From an uncultured delta proteobacterium (GTDB taxonomy: Bacteria; Desulfobacterota; Desulfovibrionia; Desulfovibrionales; Desulfovibrionaceae), in assembly GCA_903835685.1 (NCBI GenBank), contig CAILNX010000039.1, positions 28,436 to 92,435 on the forward strand: DNA of 64,000 bases. The letters are read 5' to 3'. Under the pieces are notes generated by a model, which saw only the letters and a list, made by a program, of their open reading frames with translations, ran no database searches and was not told the DNA's origin. The position numbers were made by a program, and so were the translations under genes. Of the stretch, positions 45,911 to 56,025 are shown piece after piece (position 1 is the stretch's first letter; each line of letters opens with the position of its first letter).

Positions 45911-48537
45911 GGCGGGCCTCCCGGGAGGTTGGGAGTTTGGCGGGCCGCCTGGCTGCTCCGCCACAGGCCCCCGGCCCACAGGGCCAGCCCGAGGCCGATG
46001 AACGGGATGGTCAGCAGGGCGTACCCCGTGGGCGTGGGATCGTCGGCGTATTTGCGCAGGACAAAGAGGAAGAACAGCCCGGCCCAGAGCACGGCGGCCA
46101 CGGCCCCGGCAGCCAGAAACACCGGCCAGGCCGTGGGCGTCTGGTCCGGCCAGGGGTGGTCGGAGGCGGCAAAGGGGGGCGGGTCCAGGGGCGCGGCCGT
46201 ATTGTCCGCCCTTAGGGCCGCAAATCCGGCCAGGCCCAGGAGCAGGGCCAGACCGGCCAGGGCCGGGAGGTGCAGCCAGGCCACCAGAGGATCGCGGTAC
46301 ACGAGTTCGGCCTCAAAAGGCCCGGGCGCAAGGCGCAGGGCCTGGAAGGCGTGGTTGGCCCGGACCAGGGGCGTGGCCTGGCCGTTGACCCGGGCCGTCC
46401 ATTTGGGATCGAAATTATTGGCCACCACCAGGAATCCGCCTGCCGGGGACGTTCCCCGGGCCAGGAGGCGGTCCGGGGCCAGGCTGACCAGATCCACGGC
46501 CGGGACCGGGCCGTCGCTTACGTCCTGCTCGGCCGGGACAAAGCCCGGGGGCAGGTCCTCGGCCGCGAAGAACACCGTGCGGCCAATGTCCCGGGCCGTC
46601 TGCCCGGCCACGGCCCCGGGTACGTCGTCGCGATGGCGCAGGACCTTGGCCCGGGGGGCCAGGCTGACCCGGTCCAGGCTGGCGCGGAGCCGGTAGATCC
46701 ACAGGGGCAGGGAGTAAAATTTTTCCACGGCCGGGGTCTGGATCAGCCCGGCCAGGGAGCGCAGGCCCGGGTCCGTGGCCACCAGCTCCCCGATCCCTTC
46801 CAGGCCCGCCACTGGCTTGGAAGAGATCAGGTAGCGCACGTTCAGCATGGCCAGCAGGTTCAGGTTCAGGTCCTGGGCCGTGCGGGCCTTTCCTGGGTGA
46901 AAGGTCAGGAACAGGTTGTCATGCACATTGGGCAGGCCCAGGAACAGGTGGTACCACTCCCGGTCAAATCTGGATTCGGCAGCCGGGTCAACCCCTGGGC
47001 CGGTCAGTTGAGGCCGCACGGCCTCCTTGAACAGGCGCTTGAAATACTTGTTGAAGAGCACGCTCTTCTGCTCCACCACCTCCAGGCCATTGGACTGGGG
47101 CACGGTGGGGTGCAGGTCCAGGCAGGCCACCCGGAAGGGCGAGGCAGCGGATTCCCGGGCCAGGGCGGCCAGGGCCGGGTGCGCGGCGAAACCCTTGGCG
47201 TAGGGCACGTGGCTGTGGCCCACCAGGTTCTGCTGGAGGATCATCATCCCGGCCATGGCCAGGCCAAAGGCCGACAGGGCCGGGGCCAGGCGGGTGAAAC
47301 GGGCCATGGCGGCGGATGCGGCCGGGGCCTGGTTCGGACCCAGGGTGGCCTGGGCGCAGGCGGCCAGGGTGAAGAAAGCGGCCATGAGCACGTGGTGGGC
47401 CGAGAGAAAGGGGGACATGACCAGGACGCCCAGCCCGGCCCAGACCAGGCGCGGCCCCAGGCCCAGGCGGCGGTTCTCGTCCAGGACCACGCCCGCGATC
47501 AGGGCGTAGAGCAGGGGCAGGGTCTGGGTGATGTTGCCCAGGTCCATCTTGCCCAGGATGGTGGCGGCCACAAGGGTTTTGAAGGGCGAGACGAAGAAGG
47601 CGTGCATGAGCCCGACCAGCAGGGCCAGGACCACCAGGGGGCGGCAGCGCCGGGAAAGGGACAGGAGCGGCAGGGCGCAGACGGCCATGGGGAACAGGGG
47701 CTCGTCCTGGATGAGAATTTTGGCGAAACGTCCGGCCAGGATCTTCAGGCTGGGCCAGAAATCCGGGGGGGTCAGGTCGTAGATGCGCTGGGTGAAGGGG
47801 ATGTACTCAAAGAGCCCGGCGATGAGCGGGGCCTGCATGAGGCCGTAGCCTGCCCAGAACAGGATCATGACCCAGAAATGCCGGACCCGGCCGGGGCTTT
47901 TCAAGCCATAGGCCAGAAAGAGGGCCAGGTGCAGCAACGGATAATGGGGCAGGGCCAGGACCGGGTAGGAGACCCAGCACAGGGCCAGGAGCCCGGCCAG
48001 GCCCAGGGCCTTGGAGCGCCCGGAGCGGGAGGGATCGCAGAAATCCCGCAGGATCATGAACACCAGGGGGAAGGCCAAGGCGAATACGAAATGGGGGATG
48101 AGCAAAAGGGCCGTCAAGGCGAAGGAGGCCCCGGAAAAGAGGGCGATGTCCCGGTCCACGCCCAGGTATTCCCGCAGGAAACGGGTCAGCCCGAGTCCGG
48201 CGGCCAGGCCCAGGCCCAGGCGGAAGAGCAGATAAATGAGCCAGAGCGGAGCCACGGTGGCCATGAGGGTCATGGGATAATAGGGGGCGTGGTGCCCGGC
48301 GAACGAGGGCAGGCCCCCGCAGTATTCCGGATACCAGAAGAACAGCCCGTGCTCCAGGAACAGGCGGCCCTGGTTCAGGTAATGCACGAACTCCACGTCG
48401 AAGATGTCGTGAAAGCGGACCACGGCGTAGGGGCCGAGCAGGACCTGGTCCAAACAGCAGATCAGGGTCAGGAGCAGGAAGGCGGCCGGGATGCGCCAGG
48501 TCGCGGCCAGGCGTGGAGCGGATGCGGGCTGGGTCAT
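45901..48537 (-). CDS. YfhO-like giant membrane protein (paralogue 2)
   Basis: The start is ATG 48537 (MTQPASAPRLAATWR), chosen because it aligns with the N-terminus of paralogue 1. ATG 48567 is an alternative. The 878-residue product has GPYAVVRFHDIFDVEFVHY, GGLPSFAGHHAPYYPMTL, about thirteen helices, the luminal block FRVACLDLHPTVPQSNGLEV and the C-terminal NNFDPKWTARVNGQATPLVR. Function is inferred to be an envelope glycosylation or lipid-linked transfer step. The substrate is unknown. Confidence 0.82.
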   Translation of the reverse strand: MTQPASAPRLAATWRIPAAFLLLTLICCLDQVLLGPYAVVRFHDIFDVEFVHYLNQGRLFLEHGLFFWYPEYCGGLPSFAGHHAPYYPMTLMATVAPLWLIYLLFRLGLGLAAGLGLTRFLREYLGVDRDIALFSGASFALTALLLIPHFVFALAFPLVFMILRDFCDPSRSGRSKALGLAGLLALCWVSYPVLALPHYPLLHLALFLAYGLKSPGRVRHFWVMILFWAGYGLMQAPLIAGLFEYIPFTQRIYDLTPPDFWPSLKILAGRFAKILIQDEPLFPMAVCALPLLSLSRRCRPLVVLALLVGLMHAFFVSPFKTLVAATILGKMDLGNITQTLPLLYALIAGVVLDENRRLGLGPRLVWAGLGVLVMSPFLSAHHVLMAAFFTLAACAQATLGPNQAPAASAAMARFTRLAPALSAFGLAMAGMMILQQNLVGHSHVPYAKGFAAHPALAALARESAASPFRVACLDLHPTVPQSNGLEVVEQKSVLFNKYFKRLFKEAVRPQLTGPGVDPAAESRFDREWYHLFLGLPNVHDNLFLTFHPGKARTAQDLNLNLLAMLNVRYLISSKPVAGLEGIGELVATDPGLRSLAGLIQTPAVEKFYSLPLWIYRLRASLDRVSLAPRAKVLRHRDDVPGAVAGQTARDIGRTVFFAAEDLPPGFVPAEQDVSDGPVPAVDLVSLAPDRLLARGTSPAGGFLVVANNFDPKWTARVNGQATPLVRANHAFQALRLAPGPFEAELVYRDPLVAWLHLPALAGLALLLGLAGFAALRADNTAAPLDPPPFAASDHPWPDQTPTAWPVFLAAGAVAAVLWAGLFFLFVLRKYADDPTPTGYALLTIPFIGLGLALWAGGLWRSSQAARQTPNLPGGPPCP

Positions 48538-48715
48538 CGGTTCGGTTCCGTTGCGCGGAAGGGCCATGGTTTCACGGCCGCCCGCTGTCCAGGGGGTGAG
48601 AGCAGCCGAAGGGGGCATCCGCCGCCCGTGTGGCGCGGGCTGGACCTGACGCAAGACGCTTGGCCCATGTATCTGGAAACGCTCGTTCTGGCAACCGGGC
48701 CGGGGCGGCGCGGGG

Positions 48716-51376
48716 TCAGGCCTTGGGCGGTTCGCCTGGGCCAGGCCCCTGCCACAGGGCCATGGCCCGCGCGGCCCAGAGGCCCAGCAGCGGCCCCAGG
48801 ACCAGGCCGGTCCACAGGATGTACAGCACCGGCCGTTCGGTCTCGTCCCGCTTGGCCCAGACGCTCAGGCCAAAGGACAGCCCCCACACGGCGGTCATGG
48901 CCAGGGCGGCCCAGAGCGGGGCGCTGGAGGACGGGGCTTCTGGCCCGCCCGAAGCGGACAGGCCGGGATCACCGGGGGTCTCGGGCCGGGCCGGGCCAGA
49001 CCGGGCCTCGGCCGGTGTCTCGGTCAGTTTCTCGGCCAGCACCGGCGGGGACTTGGAAACGCCCCGGAAGAGCAGCGGGCTGGCGAAAAGCAGGAGCCCG
49101 GCCAGGCTGACCCAGTGCAGCCGCCAGATCAGGGGATTGGCATAGGTCAGCTCCACGAGGAAGGGGCCGGGCGCGAGGGCCACGGCCTGGAAGGCGTGGT
49201 TGGCCCGCAGCAGGGGGGCGGGCTGGCCGTTGACCCGGGCGGTCCAGCCCGGATCGAAATTGTTGGACACCACCAGTACGCAGGGCGCCTGGGTCTGGCC
49301 TTCAAGGACCAGACGATCCGGGGCGTACTCCCGCACCCTGGCCTGGCCGGACAGGGGCGCGGCCGCAGCCTGTGGCCCTGCCTGTCGCAGCCAGTCCGGG
49401 GCCTGGTCCAGGTCCTGGGCCGTGAAATAGGCCTCCTGGCCGGGCCGGGCCTCCGGGGACTCCAGGGCGGCCAGGGCCGCGTCCTGGTCCGCAAAGACCC
49501 GGGGCGCGGCCAGGTATCCCCGCTCCGACGGCGAGTTCAGCCGGTAGACCCACAGGGGCAGGCGGTAGGAGCGGTCGGCCCGGGTTTGGCTGAAAAGACC
49601 CAGGCCCATGCCGCTGGAGTTCTCCACCAGGCTGGCCCGGCCCGCAAGGCCGCTGATGGGCTTGGAGGACAGGAGGTATTTCACGTTCATGGCCGCCAGC
49701 AGGTCCAGGTTCCAGTCCGAGGCCTGGCGCGGCGTCCCGGGATTGAAGGCCAGGAAATAGTCCCGGTGGATGTCCACCATGGTGCAGAAGAGCTGGTACC
49801 AGCGGGCGTCAAAGGCCTTTTCCGCAGTCGGGTCCGTGAGCTGGGGCCGGAGCACGGCCTTCATGTACCGCTTGTACCGGGCGTTGAAGAGCACGCCCTT
49901 CTGGTCCACGGTCTCGAACCCGGCGAACTGGGCCACGGAAGGGTGCAGGTCCACGCTGGCCGCGCGCAAGGGGGAGGTCCGGCCCTCGGCGGCCAGGGCG
50001 GCCAGTTCCGGGTGGCTGCCGTAGCCCTGATGATAGGGGACGTGGGTCTGCTTGAGCATGAGGGTCTGACGGGTCAACAGCCCGGCCACTGCCAGGCCGA
50101 CCAGGAGCCCGGTCGTAAGAAGGATGCGGCGACGCGGGGTCAGGTCCGCTTGTCCCGATGAGGCCATTTCCGATGAGACCAATCCCAGGGCGGCCAGGCC
50201 CATGCCGAGGACCCCGAGCTGGGCCAGGACCACGTAGGCGGGGCCAAGCAGGCCTGTGGCTACAGCAGTAGCTACAGCCTGAATCACCCACGGGCCGGGC
50301 CTTTTCCAGCGTTCGTCCAGGGCCAGGGCGGCGAACAGGGGCAGGACCATCTGCATGAGCCGCCCCACATTGCCCAGGTCCAGTTTGACCAGGAAGGTCC
50401 CCTCGGCCAGGGCCTTAAACGGGGAATGGGACAGGGCCGCGATCACGGCCGGAACGAGCACGAACCACAAGGCCCGCCGCACCCGGGACGAGGACAGGAC
50501 CAGGGGCAGGCCCAGCAGGGCCAGGGCCAGGCCGGGCTGGTCCTCGCGCAGGAGGTTGCCCGTGGCCTTGAGGACAAAGAGAAGGGCCGGGCCAAGGCCA
50601 TCGTAGGTGAAGGCGTATTCGCGCTGCATGAAGGGCAGGTACTGGATGAGGGATGCGAGATAGGGCGTGAACAGCAGGGCGTAGCCGGTCCAGACCGCGA
50701 ACACGCCCAGGACCCGCCGGGCTGTGAGCCCGGGCGCGCGTCCGAAAACCAAAACCAGGGCCAGGTGCAGGGCCGGGAAATAGGGCGCGGTCAAGACCGG
50801 GTAGGAGGCCAGGCTGATGCCCAGCATGGCCAGGAGCCGCCAGGCCCGGGATGGCCAGGGCAGGCCTCGGTCAAAGACTTCCAGGGACCAGACGAAGAAC
50901 AGGGGAAAGGCGAAATTGAAGGCCGAGTGCAAATCGAAACTCATGGACGAGAGCACGAACACGGCCGCGCCCACCATGGCGGCCGGACGGCCCGTGCCGA
51001 AGAACCCCCGGAGCAGGCGGAACATCCCGGCCCCGGCCAGAAAGAGGAGGAGCAGGCGGCCCAGGGCGGACAGGAGCCATAGGGGCAGGACCGCGCCCAG
51101 AAGGACCAGGGGGTGATAGGGCGAGAGGTGGCCCACGAACGAGGGCATGCCCCCGCAAAAATCCGGGTACCAGCCGGTGAGGCCGAATTCCGTGAGGATG
51201 CGGCCCCGGGCCAGGTAGTGCAGGAACTCCACGTCAAAGGAGTCGTGGAAATGGACCACGGCGTAGGGGCCGAGGACCAGCTGGTCCAGGCCCAGAATTG
51301 CGGCCAGGCCCAGGAAGAGCAGGGTGAAGCGGCGGGAGTCCGCCCAGTCCGGGAGGGGGCTGCCGGGGGTGCGCAT
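48716..51376 (-). CDS. YfhO-like giant membrane protein (paralogue 1)
   Basis: The 886-residue product starts MRTPGSPLPDWADSRRFTL, followed by GPYAVVHFHDSFDVEFLHY and GGMPSFVGHLSPYHPLVL. Many helices follow, then PYHQGYGSHPELAALAAEG and the C-terminal SNNFDPGWTARVNGQPAPLL. An unusual Glu/Pro/Ser-rich linker (AEKLTETPAEARSGPARP) precedes the last two helices. It is first in a four-gene minus-strand operon and 178 bp ahead of paralogue 2. Confidence 0.82.
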   Translation of the reverse strand: MRTPGSPLPDWADSRRFTLLFLGLAAILGLDQLVLGPYAVVHFHDSFDVEFLHYLARGRILTEFGLTGWYPDFCGGMPSFVGHLSPYHPLVLLGAVLPLWLLSALGRLLLLFLAGAGMFRLLRGFFGTGRPAAMVGAAVFVLSSMSFDLHSAFNFAFPLFFVWSLEVFDRGLPWPSRAWRLLAMLGISLASYPVLTAPYFPALHLALVLVFGRAPGLTARRVLGVFAVWTGYALLFTPYLASLIQYLPFMQREYAFTYDGLGPALLFVLKATGNLLREDQPGLALALLGLPLVLSSSRVRRALWFVLVPAVIAALSHSPFKALAEGTFLVKLDLGNVGRLMQMVLPLFAALALDERWKRPGPWVIQAVATAVATGLLGPAYVVLAQLGVLGMGLAALGLVSSEMASSGQADLTPRRRILLTTGLLVGLAVAGLLTRQTLMLKQTHVPYHQGYGSHPELAALAAEGRTSPLRAASVDLHPSVAQFAGFETVDQKGVLFNARYKRYMKAVLRPQLTDPTAEKAFDARWYQLFCTMVDIHRDYFLAFNPGTPRQASDWNLDLLAAMNVKYLLSSKPISGLAGRASLVENSSGMGLGLFSQTRADRSYRLPLWVYRLNSPSERGYLAAPRVFADQDAALAALESPEARPGQEAYFTAQDLDQAPDWLRQAGPQAAAAPLSGQARVREYAPDRLVLEGQTQAPCVLVVSNNFDPGWTARVNGQPAPLLRANHAFQAVALAPGPFLVELTYANPLIWRLHWVSLAGLLLFASPLLFRGVSKSPPVLAEKLTETPAEARSGPARPETPGDPGLSASGGPEAPSSSAPLWAALAMTAVWGLSFGLSVWAKRDETERPVLYILWTGLVLGPLLGLWAARAMALWQGPGPGEPPKA

Positions 51377-51515
51377 GGGAAGGGCCTTTGGGGGCGCGGA
51401 GCCTTGTATTTCAGCCCGCGACCAGAGGACGCCGGGCCGGAAACCGCTGTGTTCCTGGGTCTAAACGGGGGCGTGTCGGGTGTCAAGCCGGGCGGGGCGA
51501 GGCCCGGAAAAACGA

Positions 51516-51542
51516 AAAAGGGCGGGTGAACCCCGCCCTTTT
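51516..51542 (-). terminator. Intrinsic terminator downstream of metK
   Basis: On the minus strand AAAAGGGCGGG pairs with CCCGCCCTTTT around a short loop, ending in a run of Ts. It lies just after the metK stop. The rest of the 190-bp spacer up to paralogue 1 shows no gene. Confidence 0.8.
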
Positions 51543-51565
51543 GGAAATCGATGATTCGTCTCGCG

Positions 51566-52735
51566 CTAGATCTTGCAGGCCGTGCGCAAATCGTCCACTG
51601 CGTCGGTCTTTTCCCAGGTGAACTCCGGCAGTTCCCGGCCGAAGTGGCCGTAGCAGGAGGTCAGCTTGTAGATGGGGCGCTTCAAGTTCAGGCGCTTGAT
51701 GATGTGGAAGGGCCGCAGGTCAAAGACCTTGAGCACGGCCTGGGTCAGGGTCTGGTCGTCCACCTGGCCGGTGCCGAAGCTGGTGGCCAGGACCGAGACC
51801 GGCTCGGCCACGCCGATGGTGTAGGCGATCTGCACCTCGGCCCTCTCGGCCAGGCCAGCGGCCACGATGTTCTTGGCCACGTACCGGGCCATGTAGGCGG
51901 CCGAGCGGTCCACCTTGGAGGGGTCCTTGCCCGAGAACGCGCCGCCGCCGTGGTGTCCGGCCCCGCCGTAGGTGTCCTGGATGATCTTGCGGCCGGTGAG
52001 CCCGCAGTCGCCCATGGGGCCGCCGATCACGAACCGGCCCGTGGTGTTGATGTAGATCTTGGTCTTGGCGTCCAGCATCTCCTTGGGCAGGGACTCGAAG
52101 ATGACGTGCTCGCGGATGGCGTCGCACAGGTCCGGGTAGGAGATGTCCTCGTCGTGCTGGGCCGCGATGACCACGTCCGCGATGCGGGTGGGCTTGCCGT
52201 CCACGTATTCGATGGCCACTTCGGTCTTGCCGTCGGGCCGCAGGAAGTTCAGGAGCCCGCTCTTGCGTACATAGGCCAGGCGCCGGGAGAGCTTGTGGGC
52301 GTAGTAGATGGGCATGGGCATGAGGGTCTTGGTCTCGCTGCAGGCGAACCCGAACATCATGCCCTGGTCGCCCGCGCCCTGCTCCTCGGGAGCAGTGCGG
52401 TCAACGCCCTGGGCGATGTCCACGGACTGCTTGCCCACCGAGGAGATGACCCCGCAGGTCTCCCAGTCAAAGCCCATGGCCGAGCTGTTGTACCCGATCT
52501 CCTTCACGGTCTCGCGCACGATCTTCTGGAAATCGGCGTAGGCCCGGGTGGTGATCTCGCCAGCGATGAAGGCCAGGCCGGTGGTGACCAGGGATTCGCA
52601 GGCCACGCGGCCGTCCGGGTCCTGCCTGAGAATTTCGTCCAGCACCGCGTCGGAAATCTGGTCAGCCACTTTGTCCGGGTGGCCTTCGGTCACGGACTCG
52701 GAGGTAAACAGGTACTTGCCCTTGTTCATTATCAT
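51566..52735 (-). CDS. metK: S-adenosylmethionine synthase
   Basis: The 389-residue protein has the three MetK signatures: [34 protein letters not shown] and [20 protein letters not shown]. It makes SAM from methionine and ATP, supplying the radical SAM proteins and methyltransferases. AAGGAGG lies upstream. Either ATG 52735 or ATG 52729 could be used, and the later one has the better spacing. I saw no SAM riboswitch in the leader. Confidence 0.97.
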   Translation of the reverse strand: MIMNKGKYLFTSESVTEGHPDKVADQISDAVLDEILRQDPDGRVACESLVTTGLAFIAGEITTRAYADFQKIVRETVKEIGYNSSAMGFDWETCGVISSVGKQSVDIAQGVDRTAPEEQGAGDQGMMFGFACSETKTLMPMPIYYAHKLSRRLAYVRKSGLLNFLRPDGKTEVAIEYVDGKPTRIADVVIAAQHDEDISYPDLCDAIREHVIFESLPKEMLDAKTKIYINTTGRFVIGGPMGDCGLTGRKIIQDTYGGAGHHGGGAFSGKDPSKVDRSAAYMARYVAKNIVAAGLAERAEVQIAYTIGVAEPVSVLATSFGTGQVDDQTLTQAVLKVFDLRPFHIIKRLNLKRPIYKLTSCYGHFGRELPEFTWEKTDAVDDLRTACKI

Positions 52736-52862
52736 GGAGCCTCCTTGAGGTCTTCAGAAGAAGACCGGGTGTTTTCAAACGATCTTGATCCGCCTGGGCC
52801 ATCAATCGGTCCGGAGCGGAGAATTCTTTACCCTGGCCCATGCCGGGGCTGAACGACGCCCC

Positions 52863-53711
52863 TTACACGGGAATCAGGATGTTGTCTATAAGTCTGGCCC
52901 GGCCCAGGTACACGGCCGCGGCCAGGAGCGCGGGCTGGCGGATTTCCTCCACGGGCGTGAGGTTCTCCGGGTCCACCAGGCGCAGATAGTCCACCCGGGC
53001 GAGAGCCAGGTCCGAGGCGTAGAACAGGGCCAGGCGGTCCAGGAGGTCCTTGGACCGGGTCAGGCCTTCCCGGACCCAGGCCTTGGCCTGGCGCAGCCCT
53101 TGGGAAAGGGCCGGGGCCATGGCCCGCTCCTCGGGGGTCAGGTAGGCGTTGCGTGAACTGAGCGCCAGGCCGTCTTCATCCCGCACGATGGGCCGTCCCA
53201 CGATATGGGTGGGAATGAACAGGTCCCGGGCCAGGCGCTTGATGATGGCCAGTTGCTGCCAGTCCTTTTCCCCGAACACGGCCAGGGTCGGCTGGGCCAG
53301 GTTCAGGAGCTTGACCACCACCGTGGCCACGCCCCTAAAATGCACGGGCCGGGTCCGGCCGCACAGGTCCCGGGCCAGGGAGGGGACCTCCACCCAGGTG
53401 GCGTGGTCCAGGGCGTACATGGCCTCGGGCCTGGGATTGAAGAGCAGGTCCACCCCGGCCTCCTGGGCCAGGTGAACGTCGCGGTCCAGGTCCCGGGGAT
53501 AGGCCGAGAGGTCCTCGCTGGGTCCGAACTGGGAGGGATTGACGAACAGGCTGACCATGACCTTGCGGGCCTGGGTCTTGGCGTAGCGCATGAGGGAGAG
53601 ATGGCCCTCGTGAAAGGCCCCCATGGTGGGGACCAGGGCCGTGGTTTCGCCCAGGCGTCGCCAGGTGCTGGCCTGTTGCTGGAAAAGCAGAGGATCGGAG
53701 ATGATGTCCAC
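52863..53711 (-). CDS. panC: Pantoate-beta-alanine ligase
   Basis: The 282-residue protein has the ATP-binding HIGH-like motif PTMGAFHEGHLSLM at about 29-42, and FGEKDWQQLAIIKR. It joins pantoate and beta-alanine to give pantothenate. It is a single gene separate from panB and panD and precedes metK on the same strand. Confidence 0.96.
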   Translation of the reverse strand: MDIISDPLLFQQQASTWRRLGETTALVPTMGAFHEGHLSLMRYAKTQARKVMVSLFVNPSQFGPSEDLSAYPRDLDRDVHLAQEAGVDLLFNPRPEAMYALDHATWVEVPSLARDLCGRTRPVHFRGVATVVVKLLNLAQPTLAVFGEKDWQQLAIIKRLARDLFIPTHIVGRPIVRDEDGLALSSRNAYLTPEERAMAPALSQGLRQAKAWVREGLTRSKDLLDRLALFYASDLALARVDYLRLVDPENLTPVEEIRQPALLAAAVYLGRARLIDNILIPV

Positions 53712-53753
53712 GAGCGGTGTCCCTCCTTGGGGCGCCGGTTCCCTCGGGCCGGG

Positions 53754-54584
53754 CTAGAGCAGCCGCTTGTCCGCCTCGGCCATGATCTTCCGGCCTTCCT
53801 CGGCGGTCTCCGGGTTGGCCAGGGCGTACTTGGCGTGGTCAAAGGCCTGCTCCCATTTGCGCCAGTCCAGGTACATCTGGGCCATGCGCAGATGGGTCTT
53901 GGGGTGCATGCCGAATCTCTTGCCGGCCGCGATGAACCATTTCTCGGCCTGGTCGAAGTCCTTCTGGGCCAGGGTGGCGGTGATGGCCGCCGAATACATG
54001 CGGGCGTTTCCCGGGCAGAGCTCCAGGATGCGCTTGCACAGGGACATGGTGTCCAGGAACAGGCCGTGCTTGTTGAACAGGTCGGCGACGTCCCCGGGGA
54101 CCGTGGGGTCCTGGGCCATGGCCTCGGCCACCTTGCGCAACAGCACCTTGCCCTTGGTCTCGTTCTTCTCCTCCATGAGGGCCAAGCCCTGCTGGTAGAG
54201 TTCCTGGACATCCACCTCCTGGCGGATCTCCTGCACCTTTTCCTCCTGGACCTGCCCTTGGGTCAGGTCGTCCCGGATGGCCTTGACCTTCAGGTAGAAG
54301 TCTTCTTCCTTGCCGGGCTTGAACTTGGCCAGGTGCTCGGCCGTGTAGATCTTGCGGGCGTAGAAGTATTCCTTGATGTCGTCGCGGCGGGAGAGGTTCA
54401 GCAGGAACTGGGCCATATGGGTCTGGAGCTGGATCTTGTCCTGGCCCATGATGACGCTTTTGCGCTCCAGGAAAAGCTCCATGCCGGCGCAAAAGGCGCT
54501 CAAGGCCTCCACCAGGGAGTTGCGCTTCAAGGTGTAGCCTGCCCGCTGGAGGTGCTCCAGGGTCACGCGCGCGATTTCATTCAT
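53754..54584 (-). CDS. TPR-like repeat protein of unknown function
   Basis: The 276-residue protein is predicted to be almost entirely helical and charged, with no signal peptide or membrane segment. The C-terminal 100 residues (CKRILELCPGNARMYSAAIT, then QKDFDQAEKWFIAAGKRFGM and LDWRKWEQAFDHAKYAL) have the helix-turn-helix spacing of tetratricopeptide repeats. The N-terminal half (NEIARVTLEHLQRAGYTLKR) is not recognised. It probably acts as a cytoplasmic protein-interaction platform. It lies between panC and paaK on the same strand. Confidence 0.7.
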   Translation of the reverse strand: MNEIARVTLEHLQRAGYTLKRNSLVEALSAFCAGMELFLERKSVIMGQDKIQLQTHMAQFLLNLSRRDDIKEYFYARKIYTAEHLAKFKPGKEEDFYLKVKAIRDDLTQGQVQEEKVQEIRQEVDVQELYQQGLALMEEKNETKGKVLLRKVAEAMAQDPTVPGDVADLFNKHGLFLDTMSLCKRILELCPGNARMYSAAITATLAQKDFDQAEKWFIAAGKRFGMHPKTHLRMAQMYLDWRKWEQAFDHAKYALANPETAEEGRKIMAEADKRLL

Positions 54585-54609
54585 GGACGCCTCCGTTATC
54601 AGTCAGGCC

Positions 54610-55908
54610 TTACCCGTCCTTGTCCCGTTCGTCCAGAACCCGGCGGGTCTTGGAGAAGGTGCGCGGCAACTCTCCCGGGTCCAGGATGCGCACCTCGGTG
54701 CGGACCAGAATCTGTTTGCTGATCTCGGCCTCCATGGCCTTGGCCGTGGCCGGGTCCTGGCCCGCGGTGTCGCCCGGCCGCCGCTCCACCTGGATGAGCA
54801 TGTGGTCCAGGCCCTGCTCCCGGGTGAGCTGGATCTGGTATTCGGAGCTGACCGCCGGAAATTTTTCGAACACGGCCGCGATCTGGCCCGGGTAGATGTT
54901 CACCCCCCGGAAGATGATCATGTCGTCGGAGCGGCCCAGAATCTTGTCGTGGCGGGGCAGCGAGCAGCCGCAGGCGCAGGAGGAGGGCAGGAGGCGGCTT
55001 AAGTCCCGGGTGCGGTAGCGGATGAGCGGGCTGGCCTCCTTGCACAGGGTGGTCACCACCATCTCGCCCACCTCGCCCGGGGCCACCGGGGCCATGGTGG
55101 CCGGGTCCAGAATCTCCAGGATGTACAGGTCGGCCCAGTAGTGGATGCCCTCGTGCGCCTGGCATTCGATGCCCGTGCCCGGGCCGTAGAGTTCGGTCAT
55201 GCCCGCGATGTCGAAGCTCTCGTCAAGTCCCAGGGCCTGCTCGAAGCGGCGGCGCATCTTGGGGGTGTGGGCCTCGGACCCGAAAATGCATTTCTTGAGG
55301 GCCAGCTTGTCCCGAAGTCCCTGGCGCTCCACCTCTTCACCCAAGAGCAGGGCCATGCTGGCCGTGGAGCACAGGCAGGTGGTCGCAAGGTCGGTGAGAA
55401 GCTGGAGCTGGATGTCCAGAAGCCCAGGTCCCACGGGCACGGCCATGGCCCCGAAGCGCTCGCACCCGAGCTGGAAGCCGCTCCCTGCGGTCCACAGGCC
55501 GTAGCCCACGCAGATCTGCACCCGGTCGAGTACGGTCAGCCCGGCCAACTCGTAGCAGCGGGCGAACATGTCCTTCCAGACCTCGATGTCCTTCTGGGTA
55601 TACGAGAGAACCTTGCGCTTGCCCGTGGTCCCGCTGGAGGCGTGGATGCGTACTACGTCCTGTTGGGGCACGGACAAAAGGGGCAGGGGATAGCCCTCTT
55701 TCAAGTCATTGGCCGAGGTGAAAGGCAGGCGGCCCAGGTCATCCAGGCCCTTGATGTCCCCGGGCTCCAGGCCCTCGTCGTTCAGGCGTTCGCGGTAAAA
55801 GGGGCTGCCGGCAAAGGCGTGGGCCACGGTCCATTTGAGGCCGTTAAGCTGGGTGCGGGCCAGGTCCTCGGCGGACAGGTCGGGAACAAAGCGCGGGGTC
55901 TGGGCCAT
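54610..55908 (-). CDS. paaK: Phenylacetate-CoA ligase family adenylate-forming enzyme
   Basis: The 432-residue protein has the P-loop SSGTTGKRK at 91-99, YGLWTAGSGFQLG, EGIHYWADLYILEI and the domain-joining segment RDLSRLL, as in PaaK. It activates phenylacetate or another aryl acid to its CoA thioester via an acyl-adenylate. In anaerobic deltaproteobacteria several PaaK copies occur, often linked to indolepyruvate ferredoxin oxidoreductase for aromatic amino acid breakdown. That partner is not seen here. Confidence 0.9.
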   Translation of the reverse strand: MAQTPRFVPDLSAEDLARTQLNGLKWTVAHAFAGSPFYRERLNDEGLEPGDIKGLDDLGRLPFTSANDLKEGYPLPLLSVPQQDVVRIHASSGTTGKRKVLSYTQKDIEVWKDMFARCYELAGLTVLDRVQICVGYGLWTAGSGFQLGCERFGAMAVPVGPGLLDIQLQLLTDLATTCLCSTASMALLLGEEVERQGLRDKLALKKCIFGSEAHTPKMRRRFEQALGLDESFDIAGMTELYGPGTGIECQAHEGIHYWADLYILEILDPATMAPVAPGEVGEMVVTTLCKEASPLIRYRTRDLSRLLPSSCACGCSLPRHDKILGRSDDMIIFRGVNIYPGQIAAVFEKFPAVSSEYQIQLTREQGLDHMLIQVERRPGDTAGQDPATAKAMEAEISKQILVRTEVRILDPGELPRTFSKTRRVLDERDKDG

Positions 55909-56025
55909 GGGCTCTCCTGGGCCGCCCCTGTCTTGTGAGGGGCGGGGAAATCTTGTATGCCTGCCGGGCCGATGGGCGGCGACCTGGAAATATAGGGAGT
56001 TTCATCAGCCGGTACAAGGGGGAAT

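Noticed and set aside
46270..49110. 946-codon plus-strand frame opposite YfhO-like paralogues 1 and 2
   Set aside because: It is an antisense shadow crossing the boundary of two real genes.
52740..52862. SAM-sensing riboswitch upstream of metK
   Set aside because: The 120-bp leader shows no recognisable SAM-I, SAM-II or SAH core. Only the ribosome binding site is clear.
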